A stretch of DNA of 64,000 nt from Lucinisca nassula (lineage: Eukaryota > Mollusca > Bivalvia > Lucinida > Lucinidae). A model generated the notes under the pieces. The model did no database searches and was not told where the DNA came from. It saw only the letters and a program-made list of their open reading frames with translations. A program made the position numbers and the translations under genes. The first letter of the stretch is position 1. Every line of letters begins with the position of its first letter. Shown one piece after another: positions 1 to 64,000 of this stretch. The DNA is taken from NCBI GenBank assembly GCA_963580285.1, contig OY757025.1, positions 114,455,900-114,519,899 on the forward strand. The letters are read 5' to 3'.

Positions 1-640
1 TTCAATACCTGCGGGATCGGCAACATTCTTTCGTGGAGATTGATCATGAAATCTTTTCTGCGGTCATTCTATCCCTTCCACTGATTTAAGAAGGGCAGTT
101 GTCTGTTTCTGGCGAAAGAATGTGCACTGTACTGGTTAACCGCTTACAGATAACCTGCCCAGGAAAAGTGTGGATAGGTAAACTGACCGGCTCAAAAATG
201 ACCTAAAATAGTGTTAACTGGGCCGTTAAACTGCAATACAAACAAACAAAGACTGATATAGAATCGACTAAAGTGGTCCTGAATTCGGCCTTGTACTCTT
301 TTTATTTCACCCATGCACTTTTGAAAAACATTCCTTTTATTTGATTAATTACAAAATATCTGAGGGTCACGGATTAGACCTACTTGACCAAAACTAGCAA
401 ATCCGGCCCAGAAAAAAATGTTTGTTTGTGTTCAAGTTTTATATCCCTGTCAAACACAGTTTGGAAACATCGCTTCCGACTTTGTGCATGGGACTTTAAC
501 TCGACATTAGTATACCCTACAGTTTTGGGTTCGGCGTTGTTGTTACTGTTTTTTTTTTTTTTTAGAAAATATTGAATTGGTTATCTCATTGAAAGTATAG
601 ATTCTGATCAATGGCCATAGAACGTGGCGTCTGATCAGGA
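1..640. repeat. Decayed repeats, including one copy of a dispersed ~250-bp unit
   Basis: Positions about 145-247 resemble the 3' end of SINE family A (GTTAACTGGGCCGTTAAAC then CAAACAAAC). Positions 248-600 carry a unit (GACTGATATAGAATCGAC ... AATCCGGCCCAGAAAAAAA) that recurs at 1383-1650 and 1975-2205. A hairpin with GGCGTCTGATCAGGATCTACACT lies at 595-655. No gene seen. Confidence 0.6.
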
Positions 641-707
641 TCTACACTCTTTTTCTTAAAGTATAAGTTTATTTTTTGAATGACAACAGCAAATCATCTT
701 CTATGTT

Positions 708-1022
708 TGTTTGTTTGTTTGTTTGTTTGTTTGATTTGAGGTTTAACGTCCCCGTCAACACTGTAAAGGTCATTTTGGATACGTTGCTACCAATTTTGTG
801 GGACTTTTACCCGACATTGAGATGAACTGACATCTCAAGCCCTGTCGCCCAATGAAACCAATAGGGTTTATTAGCATGCACGGTCCGCCTCGCACCGCGG
901 TTCCTGGACAGGCTTAGATCCTCTAAGCGGTTTACCAGTCCTAGTGTGCGGGCCGGATTCAGCTCTGCGTGGAAGCATCATGCAGCCCATATATTTCTTC
1001 AAGCCCCTATGAGCGGGGGCCG
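708..1022 (-). mobile_element. SINE family A with (CAAA)n tail
   Basis: Read on the minus strand: GC-rich head (GCCCCCGCTCATAGGGGC), body, and tail GACGGGGACGTTAAACCTC then AAATCAAAC and (CAAA)n. It is bounded by a 15-bp target-site duplication with one mismatch (693-707 and 1023-1037, ATcATCTTCTATGTT). At least a dozen copies occur in the window. A pol III promoter or tRNA head is not obvious. Confidence 0.85.
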
Positions 1023-1090
1023 ATGATCTTCTATGTTGTAATAGGAATGTCAGTTTAACATTCTCTTAAAGGCCTGATTGGAAAACTATG

Positions 1091-1367
1091 CATCACGAAA
1101 ACACGCCTGTATAATTTTGACCCCCTAGAACCCCACTTTTATATAGTAAAACTGGGGTTTACAGGCGTATACCTTATTTTTCTCATTTCTGCTCCAAAAT
1201 ATGCATTATGGGTACTCGTTAGAACCGCCCCGATGAGGCGGTTCTAAAGGGTACCAACGATCTATATTTTGGGCAGAAATAAGAAAAGTATAATATTTTT
1301 TTCATCTTACAATTTTTTTTCGGCGGTAAAGTTTACAATGCACTTGTACAGGCGTTTGTTCCAATGA
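1091..1367 (+). mobile_element. Hairpin MITE family H1
   Basis: Starts CATCACGAAAACACGCC, ends GTACAGGCGTTTGTTCCAATG (inverted termini), with a near-perfect palindromic centre at 1195-1290 built on GGTACTCGTTAGAACCGCC. About nine copies occur in the window on both strands. Confidence 0.8.
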
Positions 1368-1382
1368 TATCTGTGGCGTTTA

Positions 1383-1655
1383 TAATTTTGAGTTGACTGA
1401 TATAGAATCGACCAAAAAATGGCCATGAATTTGGCCTTATACTCTTTTTACACTCATGCCCTTTTGAAAAACTTTCCTGTATTTACGGGAACTTTATTAG
1501 ATTGAATACACAATATCTGAGGGTCATTGATTAGGTCTAATTGACCAAAACTAGCTAATCCGGCCCAGAAAAAAATTGTTTGTTTATTTCTAAGTTTTAT
1601 ATCCCCGTATCACACCATTGGGGACATTTTAGAAACCTGGCTTTGGACTTCGTGG
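1383..1655. repeat. Second copy of the ~250-bp unit
   Basis: Matches 248-600 and 1975-2205 over GACTGATATAGAATCGACC, CAATATCTGAGGGTCATTG and AATCCGGCCCAGAAAA, with scattered changes. The SINE and MITE insertions separate the copies, so the duplication probably predates them. Confidence 0.65.
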
Positions 1656-1960
1656 ATTTGTTTGTTTGATTTGAGGTTTAACGTCCCCTTCAACACTGTA
1701 AAGGTCATTTTGGAGACGTTGCTTCCAATTTTGTGGGACTTTTACCCGACATTGAGATGAAATGACATCTCAAGCCCTGCCGGCCAATGAAACCGATAGG
1801 GTTTATATACATAGACGGGCCGACTCGCACCGCTTTGCCTGTGCTGGCTTAGATCCTCTAAGCGGTTTACCAGTACTCGTGTGCGGGTTCGGTTTATATC
1901 TCTGCGTGGAAGCATCATGCAGACCGTCTATTTCTGCAAGCCCCGATGGGCGGGGGCCGC
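1656..1960 (-). mobile_element. SINE family A
   Basis: Minus-strand copy with tail at the left (TTTGTTTGATTTGAGGTTTA) and the GC-rich head at 1937-1957. Divergent from the copy at 708-1022 in several short indels. Confidence 0.8.
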
Positions 1961-1974
1961 CTTTGCTCGTGTAT

Positions 1975-2205
1975 ATAACTTTGAGTTGACTGATATAAGA
2001 ATCGACTAAGATGGTCCTGTACATGCCCTTTTGAAAATCTTTCCTTTACTTACGGAAACTTTATTTCAGTGATTGATTACACAATATCTGAGGGTCATTG
2101 ATTAGGTCTACTTGACCAAAACTAGGAAATCCGGCCCAGAACATTTTCTTTTGTTTGTGTTCAAGTTTTATATCCCCGTCTAACACTACAGTGAAATTCA
2201 GCTAT
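1975..2205. repeat. Third copy of the ~250-bp unit
   Basis: Same unit as 248-600 and 1383-1655, shortened after ATGGTCCTGTACATGCCC. Confidence 0.6.
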
Positions 2206-2214
2206 TAACCCATT

Positions 2215-2423
2215 CAGTACCAAAAACCCCTAAAGGGGCCCAGATCAGACGCCGCGTTCTGATCAAAGACGCGGCGTCTGATCAGGGCCTACACTGTTTG
2301 CGAAACATTCAGCCAATTTCCAAATAGATTTTGAAGAAAACACAACCTGACACCTCTAAATTTTGAAATGGACTCCTGCTATATATAAGGAGGGAGATTC
2401 CATTTGGTACAAAAACGGGTTAA
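2215..2423. mobile_element. TTAACCC-ended MITE (family F4)
   Basis: Starts TTAACCCATTCAGTACC, ends GGTACAAAAACGGGTTAA; inside is a hairpin of GCGTCTGATC arms. A closely related full copy is at 35730-35958 and more divergent relatives at 13965-14175, 26850-27033 and 30056-30285. Confidence 0.7.
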
Positions 2424-2459
2424 GAGCACATAAAATTAAGAATAATTCTCCTCAAAAAT

Positions 2460-2763
2460 TAGCCCCCGCCCATCGGGGCTTGAAGAAATATATGGGCTGC
2501 ATGATGCTTCCACGCAGAGCTGAATCCGGCCCGCACATTAGTACTGGTAAACCGCTTAGAGGATCTAAGCCTGTCCAGGAACCGCGGTGCGAGGCGGACC
2601 GTCCATGCTAATAAACCCTATTGGTTTCATTGGGCGACAGGGCTTGAGATGTCATTTCATCTCAATGTCGGGTAAAAGTCCCACAAAATTGGAAGCAACG
2701 TCTCCAAAATGACCTTTACAGTGTTGACGGGGCCGTTAAACCTCAAATCAAACAAAAACAAAT
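2460..2763 (+). mobile_element. SINE family A
   Basis: Plus-strand copy with head GCCCCCGCCCATCGGGGC, tail GTTAAACCTCAAATC then (CAAA)n. Flanked by a 9-bp direct repeat CTCAAAAAT (2451-2459 and 2764-2772), taken as the target-site duplication. The 82-codon ORF through it is chance. Confidence 0.85.
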
Positions 2764-2835
2764 CTCAAAAATCATATGTAAAATGTTTCAGTTACTCTCT
2801 CTTTGTGTGTTCTACACCCCGTGTCCTCTAGCGAG

Positions 2836-2902
2836 AGACCACCATTGGAACTGTTCAAAAGTGGTCTTAAAGACCACTTTTGAACAGTTCCAATGGTGGT
2901 CT
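2836..2902. repeat. Perfect 67-bp palindrome
   Basis: AGACCACCATTGGAACTGTT and its reverse complement flank GGTCTTAAAGACC. A diverged copy is at 11477-11544. It probably marks the centre of a short MITE. Confidence 0.85.
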
Positions 2903-3219
2903 ATATACAGGAATTTTTATTGTATTTAGGACATTTTGGAAACATGGCTTCTGACGTTCTCAGACTTTTTCTCGACATCGAGATGAAAAAAAAGACTATA
3001 CGCCACAGTTTCTAGGTCTGTGTTTTTGTTATTGATCCAAAGAATCACCCGTTTTTAGAACATGTTGAAATGATTATCTCATATATGCAGACAGTTTAGA
3101 TCCTGATCAGACGCCACAGAAGGTGGCGTCTGATCAGGATCTACACTTTTTCTTAACGTACAAGCTTATTTTTTTAATTGCAACAAATGATCTATGTTGT
3201 AATTTTGACCCCCTAGAAC

Positions 3220-5571
3220 TAGGGATGTAACGATAGTCAGAAAATGACTATTGCGATAGTATTGACATTGCAAGAAGAACCATTGCGATACTATTACTAT
3301 TGCTGACTACTATTGCAATACTATTGCGATACTATTGCCGGATACATATTTTCTTGTTTAAGATGGAAATAAAAACTATTCAAAACATTCAAACTGTTTA
3401 TCTGTATGTTTTAGCTGCATAAAAGAAATAAACAAGATAATTTACACAGAGGGATAACTGTTGTAAACTCCTGTTTGCTTTTCTGGCTGCCCTACAAGAG
3501 GAAATAACTCCCCAGGAGCAACTTTAAGTGTAAATTCTCCTGGAAGAGCCGGGAAACTCATTTTATTAGAAGTAGCCAAGAAGATTCCAGCCAAGTACAT
3601 TTATCATTTCACAATGAGAATGTACAATGTAACATCAGTTTCTTAATCAAGCTCTTCACGAACACAATGAAATCTTTGCTTGTCTTCAAAAACAACTTCA
3701 GACATGATAAAGTGACTAAATACTCCTCAACCTCGTTATAATACAGAACTTCGGGTCCAACCAACCGTGTTAGTTAACCGAATCGTGTTACAAACGCCGA
3801 CCGAATTTGTCAAGGACCAGTCTGTTCTACTATTACACTGTAAACACAAGCCTCCGGCGCTATCGTTAAGCCTACAATGTTTCGCATGACAAGGTGTGAA
3901 AATAAGTCCAGGTTATGTCTCTATCATAAAATTTAATCCGCAGTCAAATCGCTCCGGGCCTAAGAGGATTAGCTATATCTAACGGTAGATGTATGCATGT
4001 AAATATGAAACGGACTATTCTACTATCTCGTGCATGGTTATATTTTGGCGCCAAAATAGAAGACGCTTGGTGGGAAAAGTCGTACACTTTAAATAACACA
4101 TCCGAGGATAAGTCAGGAATTGTGCAAAGTTCCGTTCTCTATTAACAACCGTTTAGCTTTCAATTTTTATGAAAGAATTACGCCCCATTAAAAATGGTAG
4201 TAGATAACTGAGAAAATAGGTCGGCAATGCACACGATTCAGAATCAGAATTGTTTTCGGTGACACATCAAATGACATTCATACACCAGGACCTGTGATAC
4301 AGGAAGTTAGATTTGAATCTTCTGGCAGAAAATCAGATGAAATTTTAATATAAGTCTCAGTGTTTCGGTACATAATAGATCGCATGCGTTTGTTAAACGG
4401 AACACCATTGAAATCAGGGCTAACAAATTTTTAAATCCAAATCGGCCCCGGCCGACCGATGACGCCATCAGTACCGTGCCGAAAATGCCTTATAATGTCA
4501 TCCCCGACATTATTGCATCTGCCAACTTATCTTATTGCCCATCATTTTTATTGTGAATTGATTTTCCAAATATTATTTGTATATTTCTTTTGTTGTTTGG
4601 TCAAATCTTTTAGCAATACAAATAAACAGACAATCGTACCACGTTTTATTTTCTTTAATTGTTTTCTAGTGCTGTATTTTCCTGTGCATATTTTGAATAC
4701 ACGATGTCTAAGATTTAAAATTAATTCCTCGGCTGTGTAGACATTGTCTGGATGCCCAAATTATAAACATTCTTTGCACGACGACATGTATTTCATTTCC
4801 TTTGATGTCTGCTATTGACAAAATAAGAATCCTCCAAAAAAAAAACAGAACATTTTTTCGCACCTTTTGAAGCGGTAATGACACATGCAGACTTTCCATG
4901 TTTCACGTGCTAATACGGCGGCACCCTTTAATAATAAATACCACTGTGTAAACACGCATTAATTATCGCTTTTCATATCACTAGCTTACAGACAGCTTGC
5001 AGATTAGTGAATCAAATTATTTGTGGTCAATTATTTCGAACTCAAATAACTTTTAAGTGTTTACTGTTGAAATGCGCTTCAGAAAGCTGTTACTTTACCA
5101 GTTCAATGAAGGAATATTCAGCGTACTGGCTCTATACCGACATTGGGTGTTAAGTGGATAATCCATAACAAATAGGATGCATAAACACCGTGTACCTGTG
5201 TAGGCTACCGCCAAATCATGATTTGGCTGTAATTTTATTGCCCTTATCTCGCGACAAGCAGTCGTTGCAAGCAGACGTTGACTCACTGGCACAGGAGATT
5301 ATTGGATTACAATTAAGACAATATACAGTTTGATGCTTGACCGGGTACAAGACGCAGGTCGTAATAAAGCATATATTTAAGAATGAAAACAACTTCGAGA
5401 ATTATCTGAAAAAGTTGTGATATAGAAAACTATCGAAACTATCGATAGTTCAAAACACTATCGGCAATAGTCATCGATGTTTGACTTTACAATCGATGCA
5501 GTGCTATCGACCCAGTGCCTATCGCAATGCATCGATGGTCCGATGCATCGTTACACTCCTACCTAGAACCC
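3220..5571. mobile_element. hAT-like non-autonomous DNA transposon, 2.35 kb
   Basis: Left end TAGGGATGTAACGATAG and right end CGATGCATCGTTACACTCCTA are inverted repeats (TAGGRRTGTAACGAT). Flanked by a perfect 8-bp duplication CCTAGAAC (3212-3219, 5572-5579), the size typical of hAT elements. It interrupts an H1 MITE (CCCCCTAGAACCCC). Subterminal TATTGCGATACTATT and CTATCGATAG repeats are visible. No transposase ORF is seen; the longest ORFs are under 100 codons. Confidence 0.8.
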
Positions 5572-5736
5572 CTCTTTTATATAGTAAAACTGTGTAGGGG
5601 TGTACCTTATTTGCCTTATTTCTGCTCCAAAATATAGATTGTGGGTACTCGTTAAAATCGCCTCGATGAGGCAGTTCTAACGAGTGTCCACCATCTATAT
5701 TTCGAGCAGAAATAAGAAAAATATCACATTTATTTA

Positions 5737-6352
5737 TGCCCCCGCCATTCGATGAATGGTGGGAGGGCATATAGTGTTGCCCCTGTCCGCCCGTCCGTCC
5801 GAAACTTTAACGCAGTCAATAACTTTCTTACTTCTTGATGGATTTTGAAATTACTTTGTAGAAATGTTAACTGTCATGAGACGATGTGTCACATGCAAAA
5901 CCCAGGTCCGTACCTCCAAGGTCAAAGTCATACTTAGAGGTCAAAGGTCAAAAAAGGGTCCGAAACTTAAACGCAGTCAATAACTTTCTTATTTCTAGAG
6001 GGATTTTGAAATTACTTTGTAGAAATGTTAACCATCATGAGACGTTGTGTCACGTGCAAAACCCAGGTCCATACCTCCAAGGTCAAGGTCATACTTAGAG
6101 GTCAAAGGTCAAAAAAGGGTCCAAAACTTAAACACAGTCAATACCATTCTTATTTCTGGATGGATTTTGAAATTACTGGGCAGAGATGTTGGCCATCATA
6201 AGACAATCTGCCTCACTCAAAATCAATATCCTTACCTCCAAGGTCAAGGTTATACTTAGAGATCAAATGTGAAAAAGGGTCCAAAACTTAAACACTGTCA
6301 ATAACTTTCTATGGATTAATACGAACACAGACATATTTTCAGGCGGGGGCAT
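5737..6352 (+). mobile_element. Pearl/Helitron-like element with ~161-bp tandem units
   Basis: Left end has the inverted motif ATGCCCCCGCCATTCG / GGTGGGAGGGCAT. Then over three units of about 161 bp begin GGTCC-AAACTTAAACGCAGTC at 5798, 5959, 6120 and 6278, each with CTCCAAGGTCAAGGTCATAC. Right end is GGCGGGGGCATCCGTGTTT then CTAGT, which fits a Helitron-type CTRRT terminus. The two 70-codon ORFs are frame-shifted reads of the same repeat. Family assignment is inference. Confidence 0.65.
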
Positions 6353-6404
6353 CCGTGTTTCTAGTTTCATCTTAAAATTTTCCTTTTCGTGGGGGTAAAG
6401 TTCC

Positions 6405-6500
6405 CAGCAGGCACTCAACGTTGAACTTACGTTGAAACAACGTTGAAAACGTTGTTTCAACGTTAGTTCAACGTTGAGTCAACGCTTTGTGCCTGGAGGG
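6405..6500. repeat. CAACGTTG palindrome cluster
   Basis: Overlapping ACGTTGAAACAACGTTG motifs form a long palindrome. A partner cluster lies at 7145-7220, so 6405-7220 may be one element with inverted ends. Confidence 0.6.
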
Positions 6501-6540
6501 GTTTGCAATGTATTTGTATAGGCGTGTTTTCACAATGTAA

Positions 6541-7462
6541 GCCCAAATTCGGGACCATTTTCCAACCGACCCCCACACCGGTGATAACAGTGCTTTGCAA
6601 GTCGACCATATTTGGGCAAGTCTATTCCTACTGCAACATACACACCCAGTCGTGACGAACTGCAGTGTACCACTGTATTATCTGTCAGCTTCTCAAGTGA
6701 TCCGGTCAGGAAAATGGCACTTGACGTTGTCATTGAAAACGGAAGAAAAAACGATGACTGATGTAGCTGAAATTACGTGGGTAGTGATATACATTCAGGG
6801 GAGGCAATTTATTCTTAATTAGTTTTTATCTCCTCTGTCAGAAGGAGTTATCTCTGAAAGGAAAGGTTTTGATCCGAATGAGCAAATTCGTTCCTTCCAG
6901 TCCAGCCTCTTTTTCTAAGAGACATTGAGTGGAAAACGAGGCAAACAGGAAGTCCCAAAAGTTGTCTCCATTGCAAAAGCGGCGGGAAACCTGGCACGTG
7001 TGTCTGTTTCCCTTAACGAGGACGGATGCGCAAAATACTCCACCTTGCTGCAATGGACACTACTTTTTGAATCTTCTTGGTTGATTTTATGTGATCGTAT
7101 CCATTCTGATAAGGACTGGTATGACATGCAAACCCTGCGGCACACAACGTTTTGACTCAACGCTGAATCAACGTTGAAACAACGTTTTAACGTTGTTTCA
7201 ACGTTGGTTCTACGTTGAGTGTCTTCTAGCCAAATATTTTCGAAAGAGTTGCCTCCCCGGGAAAAGGATGTGTCCATTCGCCTTCATTGTAATATGTATA
7301 CATGTAGTTCGTTCGTATTTCAGTTCGGATAAATCAGTGGAATCTTTAACTTTGTTGAATCTTAAATAAACCATATTTAAAAAGTAAAATAAATTGACCA
7401 AAATAAAATAAAATCTGTTCTGGTGTTTTCTCTTAGAGCGGAAGTGAAAGTATATGTAAAAC
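6541..7462. other. Upstream of integrin exon 1; repeats, no gene seen
   Basis: 6785-7015 resembles the MITE with AGGAAGTCCC and GGAAAGG motifs found at 11993-12208 and 17844-18085. The second CAACGTTG cluster is at 7145-7220. 7221-7462 is AT-rich and must include the 5' UTR and perhaps the promoter of the integrin gene, but no TATA box or initiator can be named with confidence. Confidence 0.5.
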
Positions 7463-63404
<55,942 letters not shown>

Positions 63405-63593
63405 GTAAAGAAGTATTTACGTTATTCATCATTAGGATTACCATGACGTCAACAAATTCGTGTAATAAACAGTTTAAGAAAAACAATCAGTTTTTGTCAC
63501 TAGGAGTGTGTTATCAAAATGCATTCCTATTCAGCATTACGTTACATTACCTAAGATATAAGTGGTATTTAAGATTTTCCAGATACAGAGGAT

Positions 63594-63920
63594 CTTACCT
63601 GAGTTGTCATTTCATACGAAATTTATGAAACGAGCCTTCGACGAATTTTATAAATTCCATTTGAAATGACCACTAGTGTAAGATTCTGTTTATCATATAA
63701 CGATTTTAAATCGGGTTTTATCGTCGAAGGAGTTAGAAAGATTACAAAGGGTTGGTTTAAACGTATTTATTAGTTTAAGCAAAACATTGCAAGGATGTCT
63801 CGGACGGCATTATGACGTTGCGCACCAGTGATCATGTGTTATAACACGTGTTGTCATATCATTTTTATTATATGACGTTATCAACCAAATGATTGTTACG
63901 TCATATGATAATGAACCACA
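63594..63920. mobile_element. IR3-like MITE with a different core
   Basis: CAGAGGATCTTACCTGAG and GTAAGATTCTGTTTATCATA match IR3 outer parts, but the inverted centre is TTTCATACGAAATTTATGAA / TTTATAAATTCCATTTGAAA with GAGCCTTCGACGAA. Probably a sister family. Confidence 0.6.
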
Positions 63921-64000
63921 GCATACGGAAATATATTTTGTTTGAGAGATTTTTCTTTAAATGCAATTGACATGTTTCCATAAGAGTCTCCTCATTGGGT

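Larger units (their letters stand above)
3198..6540 (+). mobile_element. H1 MITE split by three later insertions
   Basis: Pieces of one H1 copy lie at about 3198-3219, 5572-5736, 6350-6404 and 6500-6540 in consensus order (AATTTTGACCCCCTAG, hairpin, TTTCATCTTAAAATTTTCC, GTTTGCAATGTATTTG then TATAGGCGTGTTTTC). Between them sit a hAT-like element, a 161-bp-array element and a CAACGTTG palindrome element. Confidence 0.7.

Overview
This is intron-rich, AT-rich animal DNA with no prokaryotic features. The repeats point to a bivalve mollusc (inference): tRNA-derived SINEs with (CA)n tails, tandem arrays with a ~161-bp period like those of bivalve pearl/BIV160-type elements, Penelope-like and Jockey-like retroelements, and very many palindromic MITEs. 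Species is not determinable from the window alone.

The one host gene recognised is the 5' part of an integrin alpha-subunit gene on the + strand. I place eleven coding exons at 7463-7677, 14179-14324, 29784-29851, 32574-32707, 34457-34556, 36821-36870, 44904-44978, 47174-47271, 48689-48748, 53920-54108 and 63275-63404. Each is bounded by GT/AG, and codon phases agree at every junction except the one into the 50-nt exon 6, where one extra base in a T run breaks the frame. Together they give a signal peptide and beta-propeller blades 1 to about 6; the gene continues past the right edge. No inserted I domain is visible.

Almost everything else is intron or upstream DNA made of mobile elements, often nested. 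1-7400: SINEs, hairpin MITEs, and a 2.35-kb hAT-like element with an 8-bp target duplication inside a MITE that also holds two further insertions. Intron 1 (7678-14178): a SINE inserted across the splice donor, a Jockey-like LINE relic split by other elements, and nested palindromic elements. Intron 2 (14325-29783): a 5.9-kb inverted duplication (18738-24639), an array of short palindromes inside TIRs (24822-25284), tandem arrays, and a TATC microsatellite cut by a MITE. Introns 3-6: MITEs, several with ends touching splice acceptors, a tandem triplet of one MITE, and a Penelope-like copy inserted in another MITE (38829-41262). Introns 7-10: Penelope-like 3' fragments, SINEs, MITEs, a second Penelope-like copy (57225-59110, minus) and a seven-unit 162-bp array.

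Two sequence modules cross family lines. A hairpin core built on GTACTCGTTAGAACCGCCTC occurs about 16 times in MITEs that have different termini, and the CRE-like octamer TGACGTCA occurs 13 times, nearly always inside palindromic MITEs. These, the donor-duplicating SINE and the TE-abutting acceptors are the most notable findings. No CRISPR array, rRNA gene or functional tRNA gene was found.
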